A DNA stretch of 43,039 nucleotides, from the NCBI GenBank assembly GCA_947311105.1, contig CAMZKG010000048.1:1-43039 (forward strand). Reading direction: 5' to 3'. Position numbers and translations under genes: made by a program. This document shows positions 31,019-38,602 of the stretch, in pieces (within the stretch, counting starts at the first letter, position 1; the number at the start of each line of letters is the position of its first letter). The notes under the pieces were generated by a model. That model had not been told where the DNA came from, did no database searches, and saw nothing but the letters and a program-made list of their open reading frames with translations. Source of the DNA: an uncultured Saprospiraceae bacterium (lineage in GTDB: Bacteria > Bacteroidota > Bacteroidia > Chitinophagales > Saprospiraceae).

Positions 31019-32335
31019 ATGGCCAAAAACGACACTTTTATTGTAGAAGGCGGACACCGCCTAAAGGGAGATATTCAGCCCCAAGGCGCCAAAAATGAAG
31101 CCCTGCAAATTCTAAGCGCAGTTCTTTTATCGAAAGAAAAAATAATAATTTCTAATCTCCCGGACATCTTAGATGTACGAAAACTTATCAAACTCCTAAA
31201 GGGGCTCGGCGTCAAGGTCAGGAAACTAGGCGAAGGAAAATTCTCTTTTAAAGCGGATAATCTTAATCTAGATTATATCAATTCACCGGAGTATCGCCAA
31301 GAAGCAAGTAAAATAAGGGGTTCTGTGATGTTTTTGGGCCCTTTGTTGGTGCGCTTTGGTAAGGCGTATGTGCCACGTCCTGGGGGAGACAAAATTGGTC
31401 GAAGAAGAATTGATACGCATTTGTTGGCCTTTGAAAAACTAGGCGCAAAATTTAAATACGATAAAAAAGAAAATGCTTTCATGCTCAAAGCGCCCAAAGG
31501 ACTGAAGGGGGATTTTGTATGGATGGAAGAAATTTCGGTTACAGGAACTGCCAATATTATCCTAGCTGCCGTGCTTGCCAAAGGCACAACAACTATTTAT
31601 AATGCAGCTTGTGAGCCGTATATTCAGCAGCTCTGTAAGATGCTTACGCAAATGGGGGCAAATATTGAAGGTATCGGCTCTAATTTATTGAAGATTACTG
31701 GGGTCAAAGAATTAGGCGGAACAGAACATCGCCTATTGGCAGATATGATTGAAGTCGGCAGCTTTATTGGTATGGCGGCAATCACTCAATCAGAAATTAC
31801 TATTAAAAATGCCGATGTCAAAGAATTAGGTGTAATTCTGAATGTATTTAGAAAATTCGGCGTAAAATTAGTCGTCAAAGGCAATGATATTTTTGTGCCA
31901 GCACAAAAAAAATATAAGATTCAAACCTTCGTAGATGGTTCTGTATTAACGGTTTATGATGCGCCTTGGCCTGGATTGACTCCTGACCTGATCAGTATTT
32001 TATTGGTGATGGCGACTCAAGCGCAGGGAGAAGTATTGATTCACCAAAAAATGTTTGAAAGCAGGCTTTTCTTTGTGGATAAGCTGATTGATATGGGGGC
32101 AAAAATTATTCTTTGTGATCCACATCGTGCAACGGTGATCGGGATTAATCGGGCATACGCTCTACGTGGTATTAACATGGTATCCCCTGATATTAGAGCG
32201 GGTGTGTCTTTGTTGATGGCTGCTATGTCCGCGAATGGAACTAGCGTAATCAAGAATATTCACCAAATTGATAGAGGTTACCAAAATATTGATGGTCGCC
32301 TGAATGCCATCGGTGCCAAAATTACTCGTCAATAA
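31019..32335 (+). CDS. murA: UDP-N-acetylglucosamine 1-carboxyvinyltransferase (MurA)
   Basis: 438 residues; MurA transfers enolpyruvate from PEP to UDP-GlcNAc, the committed step of peptidoglycan synthesis. Visible: QGAKNEAL (catalytic Lys25, the Lys22 of E. coli), RQEASKIRGSVMFLGPLLVRF, and the mobile loop PGGDKIGRRRIDTH. In most MurA the loop reads GGCxIG, with the Cys attacked by fosfomycin. Here that position is Asp124, the natural replacement known to give fosfomycin insensitivity. The C-terminal half has the second inside-out barrel (RAGVSLLMAAMSANGTSVI). Follows DUF4290 with a short gap. Confidence 0.96.
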   Translation: MAKNDTFIVEGGHRLKGDIQPQGAKNEALQILSAVLLSKEKIIISNLPDILDVRKLIKLLKGLGVKVRKLGEGKFSFKADNLNLDYINSPEYRQEASKIRGSVMFLGPLLVRFGKAYVPRPGGDKIGRRRIDTHLLAFEKLGAKFKYDKKENAFMLKAPKGLKGDFVWMEEISVTGTANIILAAVLAKGTTTIYNAACEPYIQQLCKMLTQMGANIEGIGSNLLKITGVKELGGTEHRLLADMIEVGSFIGMAAITQSEITIKNADVKELGVILNVFRKFGVKLVVKGNDIFVPAQKKYKIQTFVDGSVLTVYDAPWPGLTPDLISILLVMATQAQGEVLIHQKMFESRLFFVDKLIDMGAKIILCDPHRATVIGINRAYALRGINMVSPDIRAGVSLLMAAMSANGTSVIKNIHQIDRGYQNIDGRLNAIGAKITRQ

Positions 32336-32343
32336 ATTTTGAG

Positions 32344-32372
32344 CTTTTGGAAAGTTATACACTTTCCAAAAG
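32344..32372. terminator. Perfect hairpin after murA
   Basis: CTTTTGGAAAGT and ACTTTCCAAAAG form a perfect 12-bp stem with a 5-nt loop, 9 bp after the murA stop and 11 bp from the 3' end of the tRNA-like gene on the other strand. It probably serves both, though no long U run follows. Confidence 0.65.
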
Positions 32373-32382
32373 TTGATGTTAG

Positions 32383-32531
32383 CTGTAGGAGAAGGATTCG
32401 AACCTTCACGAAGCGGTTAGCCAAATTCAGAAGAAATTGAGATGTAATATCCCAAATTTTTCTGAAAAGGTTTATTCCTTATCTTCACCCCCGAGACAAG
32501 AGGGCATGTCTGCCAATTTCATCATCCTACA
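32383..32531 (-). tRNA. tRNA-like gene, class II body, anticodon GUC, 80-nt variable region
   Basis: The minus strand folds as a tRNA of 149 nt. Acceptor stem TGTAGGA/TCCTACA (7 bp, perfect); T8; D arm ATG-AAATTGGCAGA-CAT with A14 and G18G19, as in tRNA-Leu; G26; anticodon arm CCCTC-TTGTCTC-GGGGG with T33 and anticodon GUC (32497-32495); T arm GAAGG-TTCGAAT-CCTTC with the canonical loop; discriminator G. CCA is not encoded. In place of the usual 4-20 nt variable region there are 80 nt (32487-32408), containing GAAG/CTTC at the base, AAGG-AATAAA-CCTT, and an 18-bp hairpin (TTCAGAA...ATTAC...TTCTGAA) with two mismatches. Retention of every tertiary nucleotide argues for selection. Aspartate is the cognate of GUC, but the body is leucine-like, so charging is unclear. 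A pseudogene or non-translational tRNA mimic is possible. Confidence 0.6.
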
Positions 32532-32552
32532 ATGTTATGTCTCTATTGGAAG

Positions 32553-32683
32553 TCGGCTACCGCCGTTCACTCCCTTCGAGCCTTAGTCCCTTTTTTATTG
32601 CATGAAGTAAGCGGCTACTGCCGTTCACTCCCTTCGAGCACTGCTGTGCTCGCCCTTACACGGGATCGGTCGTTCATCCTACA
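32553..32683 (+). repeat. Mosaic dispersed repeat, block 3 in two copies
   Basis: GCTACCGCCGTTCACTCCC (32557 on) and GCTACTGCCGTTCACTCCC (32613 on), each followed by TTCGAG, are tandem copies of block 3. The second continues CACTGCTGTGCTCG and GGGATCGGTCGTTCA as in copy A near position 400. The element is framed by TCATCCTACA at 32522-32531 and at 32674-32683. The first of these is the 5' end of the tRNA-like gene. From 32690 to 32880 the sequence is AT-rich with no recognised feature. Confidence 0.75.
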
Positions 32684-32912
32684 TTGTTTTGTTGCAATTG
32701 CAAGCTAAAAAATGATTTCACTTTTGACAATCATTTGTTTGTTTGATAACACAAAGATAAGGCCTTTTTGGTGTGTGTTGCAAATTTTTTACAAAAAAGG
32801 CTCTATTTTTAGATTCTGTTGTCTATTATTGCGTTTTTGTTAGATGAAAATTAATTTAAGTGTCTTGCGTCAGCTAGATATTGAATTTTATCAAAAGTAT
32901 GAGAAAATTTCT

Positions 32913-32920
32913 TACTTTTG
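32913..32920 (+). promoter_or_regulatory. Bacteroidota -7 element (TACTTTTG) of the small lipoprotein gene
   Basis: TACTTTTG about 20 nt before the ATG at 32941; it excludes the longer frame from 32881. Confidence 0.5.
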
Positions 32921-32940
32921 ATGTTCATAAAAAACTAGTT

Positions 32941-33306
32941 ATGTCGATGAAATGGTCATTTTTTCTTCTCTTTTCTTCTTTACTTTCGCTGACTTGTCAG
33001 TTTTCTTCTAATGAAAAGGAGATATCCGCAGATATCTGTCATTGTATAACGGATTTGGTCGCAGTCAATGAAGAAATAAAACATGCAATGAATAATGATT
33101 CGAATGGGGATGTGATGAGATTATTTGTAAAAGCAGGTGAAGCAAACAAGAAAGCGATGGATTGTATTTTAAGCCTGTCTAATTCTTATGGAAACATTGA
33201 TAAAAAGAAATATCAAAAAATTTTGGAAGAACTAAATGCTAGCTGTCGGGATGGTGTCGAAGCCTTTCAAAAATCTGGTTGGTACGTAGAACCCCAAGGA
33301 AATTGA
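32941..33306 (+). CDS. Small lipoprotein of unknown function
   Basis: 121 residues from the ATG at 32941 (32947 also possible). The signal peptide (WSFFLLFSSLLSLTC) ends in a lipobox with Cys at residue 19. The mature part is a short helical domain with Cys pairs (ADICHCITDLVAVN, AMDCILSLS, NASCRDGV) that could form disulfides in the periplasm. I do not recognise a family. The stop is 17 bp before the aldehyde dehydrogenase start, so cotranscription is likely. Confidence 0.72.
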   Translation: MSMKWSFFLLFSSLLSLTCQFSSNEKEISADICHCITDLVAVNEEIKHAMNNDSNGDVMRLFVKAGEANKKAMDCILSLSNSYGNIDKKKYQKILEELNASCRDGVEAFQKSGWYVEPQGN

Positions 33307-33323
33307 CCGAAAAAAGAAGTGCA

Positions 33324-34676
33324 ATGAAATCCATAAACCCTTTCAACCAACAATTATTAGCCACTTACCAAGAATTTTCCGATTCAGAAATTCAAAAGGC
33401 CATCTCTCTTTCTGCAAAGACTTATCAATCTTGGAAAACAATAGGTCTTTCCGATAGAATTAAGCTAGTCAAGAAATTATCTAAAAGATTGCTGTTCCAA
33501 AAAGTCGAATTGGCAGACATGATGACGTTAGAGATGGGCAAAATTAAAAAAGAAGCTTTAGCAGAGGTGGAAAAGTGCGCTTGGCTTTGCGATTATTATG
33601 CTGACAATGCGGAGATGCTTTTGGCCGCAAGGCATGTCAAAACAGAAATGTATAAATCTTATGTGACTTACCAGCCCTTAGGAACAGTCTTGGCGGTGAT
33701 GCCTTGGAATTTTCCTTTTTGGCAAGTATTTCGGGCGGCAGTTCCTGCTTTGTTGGCTGGCAATACGATGTTGTTAAAGCATGCTTCTAACGTCTTTGGT
33801 TCAGCACTGTTAATAGAGAAGTTGTTTTTGGATGTAGGTTTTCCGCAAGGGGCGTTTGGCGCTTTGTTGATAAGTGCTAAAAAGGTGGAACAGGTCATAA
33901 AGGCTAGTTCGGTGGTCGGAGTTGCCTTGACGGGTAGCGAAATGGCGGGCTCAGCAGTGGCTTCCCTTGCGGGGAAAAATATTAAGCGCCAAGTATTAGA
34001 ATTGGGTGGGAGTGATGCTTTTATTGTTTTGGAAGATGCGGATTTGGCGAAAGCTGCCGATGTAGCTGTTGCGTCCAGAATGCTGAATGCGGGGCAATCC
34101 TGTATTGCTTCCAAGCGATTTTTTGTTGCCCAAAAAGTCCAGGATTTATTTATGGATGAAGTGATAAAACGATTAACAAAATTAAAAATAGACAATCCCC
34201 TTTCGGAAAACACCAATATGGGCCCGATGGCGAGAGTCGATTTGGCTGATGAATTACATGAGCAATTGCAAAAAGGACTGCGTCAGGGCGCTCAAGTGAT
34301 GCATGGTGGAAATAGAGACCAATGTTTGTTTGATCCGACCTTGCTATATTTGCCTACTGCGGATAATATTCTGGCAAGCGAAGAGACGTTTGGGCCCTTG
34401 ATGCCTGTGGTGTCTTTTTCGACAGAACAAGAAGCTATTCGGATGGCCAATGATTCTAGATTTGGATTGGGTGGTTCTGTTTGGACACGTGACTTAGGCA
34501 AAGGCGAAGAGATTGCCTTGCAAGTCGAAGCTGGAGCAGTCTTTGTCAACGGCATGGTACGCTCCGATCCTAGACTGCCTTTTGGCGGAATTAAAGACTC
34601 GGGGTATGGCCGCGAGCTATCCCAAGAAGGCATCTTAGAATTTGTAAATACAAAAACAATCGTGGTCGAATCTTAG
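33324..34676 (+). CDS. NAD(P)-dependent aldehyde dehydrogenase, succinate-semialdehyde dehydrogenase type
   Basis: 450 residues from the ATG at 33324; upstream in-frame codons to 33279 overlap the previous gene and lack similarity. An ALDH superfamily enzyme with MPWNFPFW (catalytic Asn129), VALTGSEMAGS (cofactor loop), LELGGSDAF (general-base Glu226), NAGQSCIASKRF (nucleophile Cys260), EETFGPLMPVV and LPFGGIKDSGYGREL. The compact length of about 450 and these motif variants fit the GabD2/Sad group that oxidises succinate semialdehyde, often favouring NAD(P) without a long N-terminal extension. The substrate is inferred from family resemblance only. Confidence 0.88.
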   Translation: MKSINPFNQQLLATYQEFSDSEIQKAISLSAKTYQSWKTIGLSDRIKLVKKLSKRLLFQKVELADMMTLEMGKIKKEALAEVEKCAWLCDYYADNAEMLLAARHVKTEMYKSYVTYQPLGTVLAVMPWNFPFWQVFRAAVPALLAGNTMLLKHASNVFGSALLIEKLFLDVGFPQGAFGALLISAKKVEQVIKASSVVGVALTGSEMAGSAVASLAGKNIKRQVLELGGSDAFIVLEDADLAKAADVAVASRMLNAGQSCIASKRFFVAQKVQDLFMDEVIKRLTKLKIDNPLSENTNMGPMARVDLADELHEQLQKGLRQGAQVMHGGNRDQCLFDPTLLYLPTADNILASEETFGPLMPVVSFSTEQEAIRMANDSRFGLGGSVWTRDLGKGEEIALQVEAGAVFVNGMVRSDPRLPFGGIKDSGYGRELSQEGILEFVNTKTIVVES

Positions 34677-34679
34677 CTT

Positions 34680-34908
34680 ACTCAAGTTTTGGTACTTCCA
34701 AAAGCCCGTGATTATTGACATTATGAGCTTTTGGGAAAAATTAGCTAAAGAAAGCTTGTTAGTGTTTGTCATTTTGGATTGGAGTTATTTTTTACAGAAA
34801 ATACCAACTTTTTGCAATCCCTTGACCTTTCACCCTTCATCTTTTACCAGCACCCCAAAAATTAAGCATGCCGGAAGCCAATCTAGCCCAATACCGTAAA
34901 ACTTGAGT
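34680..34908. repeat. Possible MITE-like element with 11-bp terminal inverted repeats
   Basis: ACTCAAGTTTT (34680-34690) and AAAACTTGAGT (34898-34908) are perfect inverted ends of a 229-bp non-coding segment that fills the gap between the aldehyde dehydrogenase and the corrinoid operon. GGTA follows both arms with slight offset. No target-site duplication is clear and there is no second copy in the window. Confidence 0.4.
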
Positions 34909-34916
34909 ATCGAAAC

Positions 34917-35255
34917 TTAAGTAACTTGTAGCGGTTCGAAAAAGAAGGCTCTTTCTTCTAAGGTGTATTTGTATCCTGCATTTTTAGCAGCTTCTTTTAA
35001 GGCGGCCTGGAGCATGATTTTTGGATCTTCACTAATGTCTAATCGACGCATTAGACCTGAGCCAACTGTCCCATTTATTTTTAAGGAGATCTTGAGCCCT
35101 CGTCTTTTGGCTTTGACTTCGAAGTCATCCGCTTTGGCATTAAGCGGCTTTAAATACTGGTCTATGTAGTGTACGCCTATGCCAGAATTATCAGGATAAT
35201 CAGCGGCTAATTTTACTTCTGCAGAAGCGTCTTCGTTACCTACTTTGAATTTCAT
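34917..35255 (-). CDS. Unknown 112-residue protein at the end of the corrinoid operon
   Basis: Not recognised. A soluble alpha/beta protein without signal peptide or cysteines: an N-terminal strand-rich half (KFKVGNEDASAEVKLAADYP, then YIDQYLKPLN), a basic strand pair (VKAKRRGLKISLKINGT) and a C-terminal helix (MLQAALKEAAKNAGYKYTLE). It starts 19 bp after the stop of the MetH-activation-domain gene with no terminator between, so it is probably the seventh gene of the operon. Its place suggests an accessory role in the corrinoid system, for example a small partner of the activator or a regulator; this is inference. Confidence 0.65.
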   Translation of the reverse strand: MKFKVGNEDASAEVKLAADYPDNSGIGVHYIDQYLKPLNAKADDFEVKAKRRGLKISLKINGTVGSGLMRRLDISEDPKIMLQAALKEAAKNAGYKYTLEERAFFFEPLQVT

Positions 35256-35274
35256 GTTGTGTTTTTTTTGTGAA

Positions 35275-35967
35275 TTAAAGGTTATTTTTTAAACAAGCAC
35301 AATCCAATAATGAACAGTTTTGACAAGCGGGTTCAATCACTCGTTCTTCATCTCCTTCGTAAAGTCCAATGACAGAGAGTTGGCTTTTTTGTGGCGAAAG
35401 GATACTAGATTCATTGATTTGGATTGGGATGTTATGATGTTGATTGTGAGCTAGTTGCATAAGTTTTTGTTGTTCTTGCAAAGGCCATCCGGGGTAGCCT
35501 GGGCTATATCTTGACAAAGTTTGAAATCCTTTTTTGAATGCCCATTCTTTGATAGTTTGAGCCGCATGAGCGATAAGCGCTTCCGCAAAAGAAGCAGTAT
35601 AGGCATCTAGGAAAAAAGATTGATCTGTAATATCATCAGCCCATAGTTCTTTGCTTTTGGCATCGGCTAAATCTCCTGCTGTAGAGGCTATTAAGATGGC
35701 TTTTTTGACGGAGTATTTTTTATATCGTTTGAGTAGTTTGGGGGAGTCTATTAATAAGCCATTAAAAAATAATTGCTCATTTTGAATGGTGACATCAAGC
35801 TCTATAAACCCAACCCAAGGGTTGGCGTTTTCTTTAAACCAGATTTCTGACCAATCCATTAATTCTTCGACATGCATAGGCGGATCATAAGAGGTAGGGT
35901 AGCCGAGCCGACGAAAATATCGCTCATCAGGAATGGTTAGGTTAATTTCTTTTTCTAGTATCTTCAT
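35275..35967 (-). CDS. Stand-alone methionine-synthase (MetH) activation-domain protein
   Basis: 230 residues resembling the AdoMet-binding activation domain of cobalamin-dependent methionine synthase, with LRxSPGYPGWP-type motif (visible as RYSPGYPGWPLQEQQ) where MetH contacts AdoMet. In MetH this domain binds AdoMet and reductively remethylates oxidised cob(II)alamin. Here it is a separate protein, with no homocysteine-binding domain in the window. Its C-terminus ends in a cysteine cluster (CQNCSLLDCACL), not found in MetH, that could bind iron-sulfur or zinc. The stop of the upstream ASKHA gene is four bases away, so the two are tightly coupled. Role: reactivation or methyl-donor control of the operon's corrinoid protein, by family inference. 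Confidence 0.82.
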   Translation of the reverse strand: MKILEKEINLTIPDERYFRRLGYPTSYDPPMHVEELMDWSEIWFKENANPWVGFIELDVTIQNEQLFFNGLLIDSPKLLKRYKKYSVKKAILIASTAGDLADAKSKELWADDITDQSFFLDAYTASFAEALIAHAAQTIKEWAFKKGFQTLSRYSPGYPGWPLQEQQKLMQLAHNQHHNIPIQINESSILSPQKSQLSVIGLYEGDEERVIEPACQNCSLLDCACLKNNL

Positions 35968-35970
35968 TGT

Positions 35971-37578
35971 TTAGGGTTCTATGGGTGTAAATTGGCAGCC
36001 ATTAACGAAGTAATCAAAAAACATCGGGTCGGATTCGAGATTGATGGTCTTGATTTGCTGAACAAATTGCTCGTAATAAGTGCGTTTAGTTTTATTTCGT
36101 AAGGCTTGCACACAACCGTCTATGGCGGCGTTTCCGACTTGTATAAATCGCTCCTTGGGGATGTCAGGTAGTAGCCCGATATTGATGGCTGCATCAATGT
36201 CAATATGCATTCCAAAACCACCAGCAATATAAAATTGGTCAACATCTTCAAAAGTGATTCCCATCTCTTTGCACAGGATGGTTAGGGCTGCTGCATTGGC
36301 TCCTTTTGTTTGCGCAAGCAGATTAATGTCATTTTCCGAAAGGTAGATATTGGATTGTTCAGAAATCATAAATCGGTCGTTGTCTTCGAATCTTCCGACA
36401 GAATTGATTTGGTCGGTTCGGATTAACTCCCCTAAAATATCAATTAATCCTGAGCCGCAAATACCTACTTCTGGAGCATTGTCAATGGTTTTAAATTGAA
36501 CCATCCCATCATCCAGCAAAGTAATTTTCTCAATAGCACCAGGAAGAGCAGGCATCCCAAACGTAATGCCGCCTCCTTCAAAAGCAGGTCCTGAAGGACT
36601 CGAAGCAGAGAAGGCTTTATCTTTATGCCCAATGACAATTTCGGTATTGGTGCCGATATCCATAATGATGGTAGGCTTTGTTTCTTTGTCAAAATTGATG
36701 GCCATGAGTGTGGCGGTGGTATCTGCCCCTACATGGCTGCCGATGAGTGGTAATCCATAGATTCTTGCTTTCGCAAAAACGGGAAGTCCCATTTTTTTTC
36801 CTGTTAAAACTAAAGCAGTACTTTCTAACTCGTTGATATTCAGTTGATTTTCGGAGATAGAAATATAGGGAGTTTGTCCGATAGTGGTAACATCTAGCCC
36901 GAAGAAAAGGTCTCTCATGGTCGTGTTGCCACCGACAACGACTTCATAGATTAAGTCTGTTTGCTCGGTGAGTGACTTGATTGCTTTCGCTAAATGGGCG
37001 GTTAATATTCTTTTTAATTCCTTTTTTCCGTGTGTGGTGTCATAGAGTATTCGCGCCATGACATTGGAGCCTGCGTATCGTTGGGGGTTTTCAAAAGAAG
37101 TGGTTGCTTCAATCAAACCATTTTCTAGGTTGACTAATTTGACGACAATAGTAGTTGTGCCAATATCAATCGCTAAACCTAGTATTGCGCCACGATATTC
37201 ATCCAGATATTCACCGTCTAAAAACACTTTATGGTCGATTTCTTGGACAGCGGGATCTAATAAAAAATTATTTTCTTGGATGGTTGAATTGTTTTCAATT
37301 TTTATTTCACTTCTTTTCATTGTTTGGCAAACGACATCATTTGTTCCAAGTAATTTAGCTTCGCAGGCTAATCTAAAATTCTCTGTCAAATGATTTTCGG
37401 CAAGGCTAGGCTTAGAAAGTCCAGCATGTCCTGATTTTATTTCAATCAAGCATTCTTTGCATTTGGCTTGTTTGTTACACGATGAAGGGATGGTAATACC
37501 GAGCTCTTCTGCCAATTGAAAAATGGATAGTCCGGCAGTTGCGTCAATTAGTTTGTTGTTTATTTTTAATTTAGCCAT
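35971..37578 (-). CDS. Corrinoid activation protein: [2Fe-2S] ferredoxin plus ASKHA (DUF4445/RACo-like) domain
   Basis: 535 residues. The N-terminal 80 residues are a plant-type [2Fe-2S] ferredoxin domain with Cys-x5-Cys-x2-Cys (CNKQAKCKEC) and a fourth Cys in RLACEA. The rest is the ASKHA-fold ATPase of reductive activators of corrinoid proteins (RACo/RamA-like): LAIDIGTTTIVVKLV, GGNTTMRDLF, IMDIGTNTEIVIG, SPSGPAFEGGGI and YIAGGFGMHIDID. Such enzymes use ATP to push an electron uphill onto cob(II) to restore methyl-accepting cob(I). It is 18 bp after the pterin-methyltransferase gene and clearly serves the operon's corrinoid protein. Confidence 0.88.
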   Translation of the reverse strand: MAKLKINNKLIDATAGLSIFQLAEELGITIPSSCNKQAKCKECLIEIKSGHAGLSKPSLAENHLTENFRLACEAKLLGTNDVVCQTMKRSEIKIENNSTIQENNFLLDPAVQEIDHKVFLDGEYLDEYRGAILGLAIDIGTTTIVVKLVNLENGLIEATTSFENPQRYAGSNVMARILYDTTHGKKELKRILTAHLAKAIKSLTEQTDLIYEVVVGGNTTMRDLFFGLDVTTIGQTPYISISENQLNINELESTALVLTGKKMGLPVFAKARIYGLPLIGSHVGADTTATLMAINFDKETKPTIIMDIGTNTEIVIGHKDKAFSASSPSGPAFEGGGITFGMPALPGAIEKITLLDDGMVQFKTIDNAPEVGICGSGLIDILGELIRTDQINSVGRFEDNDRFMISEQSNIYLSENDINLLAQTKGANAAALTILCKEMGITFEDVDQFYIAGGFGMHIDIDAAINIGLLPDIPKERFIQVGNAAIDGCVQALRNKTKRTYYEQFVQQIKTINLESDPMFFDYFVNGCQFTPIEP

Positions 37579-37596
37579 TATTAGATTTTTAATAAA

Positions 37597-38535
37597 TCAC
37601 CAATCATCATCGTCATCATCTTCAGTGACTAAAGCTAAAATAGCAGCTGCCTGTCTAAAACCAGATTCATTGATGGTTTCGCCATCTAGCGGTCTGGCTT
37701 GTTGTAGGGCGTTTTTGAGACCGATTGTCAATGGGTCGTTTATGTCTAACGGGGTAGGGTTGTGGTCAGGGTTTGAGATAGAAAAGTCTAGGCCAAGTTC
37801 ACCTGCCAAAGCGAGATAGGCTCGTTCCATAGAAGCGCGCATATTTTTGGGGATGCCCCAGGCAAAATTAGACAGACCTACGGAGATGTGGATACCTTCT
37901 AAATCTTTCTCTGCTCGTATCATCTTTATCGCATCGAGTCCCATGTTGACAAGTCCTTGAGTATCAGCACCTACAGGGGGGAGACCTGGGTCTATAAATA
38001 TTTGGTGATTTTTAAGATTGGCTTTTTTGCGCAAGCGTTCTACAAAGATTCTAGCTGTTTCATAGACTTCATTGGCGGATTCGCAGGCGGTACTCGTGTC
38101 CCCTTCAAATTTTTCTGAAGCGATGACAATGACGGAAGCATTGTACTGTTTGATGAGTCCAATGATGTCATCTAGTCTTTTGCGAGAAGCTGCAATGGAA
38201 TTAATAATTGGTGGTGCCGATTTTGAGAAATCATAGGCTTCCAACGCTGTTTTATGAAAATCAAAAGAAGGATTGTCAAAGCACAAAGGCACAGAAGTTA
38301 CGGCTTGAAGGGCGGGAATTAAATCAGGCAAGAATGCCAGCATTTCTTCCTTGGATACGCTCACTCGATTGGTGTTGTCGATATTGACATCTAAGTAATC
38401 TGCCCCCGCCGCTACTTGTAGTTTGGCTAGGTCTTGGTAGCCTTCAAGGCTTTTGGCAGCCCAGGCGCGTCTTGCACGTCCGTAGGCGTTATTGATTAAA
38501 TCACCAATGATTCCAATTTTTTTCATTTTTTTCAT
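37597..38535 (-). CDS. Pterin-binding methyltransferase (AcsE/CmuB-like, DHPS fold)
   Basis: 312 residues from the ATG at 38535 (38526 is also possible; the TTG at 38547 is less likely). A TIM-barrel protein of the dihydropteroate-synthase superfamily as in the methyl-H4F domain of MetH and AcsE: GIIGDLINNAYGRARRAW, AGADYLDVNIDN, VPLCFDNPSFDF, IIGLIKQYNASVIVIA, IFIDPGLPPVGADTQ and ISVGLSNFAWGIP. These bind tetrahydrofolate and exchange methyl groups with a corrinoid protein. It lacks the classical DHPS sulfonamide and diphosphate motifs. The C-terminus is a run of Asp (EDDDDDDW), an unusual acidic tail. Fits as the enzyme linking the corrinoid protein to the H4F pool. Confidence 0.85.
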   Translation of the reverse strand: MKKMKKIGIIGDLINNAYGRARRAWAAKSLEGYQDLAKLQVAAGADYLDVNIDNTNRVSVSKEEMLAFLPDLIPALQAVTSVPLCFDNPSFDFHKTALEAYDFSKSAPPIINSIAASRKRLDDIIGLIKQYNASVIVIASEKFEGDTSTACESANEVYETARIFVERLRKKANLKNHQIFIDPGLPPVGADTQGLVNMGLDAIKMIRAEKDLEGIHISVGLSNFAWGIPKNMRASMERAYLALAGELGLDFSISNPDHNPTPLDINDPLTIGLKNALQQARPLDGETINESGFRQAAAILALVTEDDDDDDW

Positions 38536-38602
38536 TTTATTTAGCAATACTTACCGAAAAGCATGATCAATTTTTAAAATTAGTGTTCGATGGTCAAGCA
38601 AT

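Noticed and set aside
34708..34899. 63-codon plus-strand frame between the aldehyde dehydrogenase and the corrinoid operon
   Set aside because: It lies inside the inverted-repeat-bounded segment, has no family features and no promoter element.
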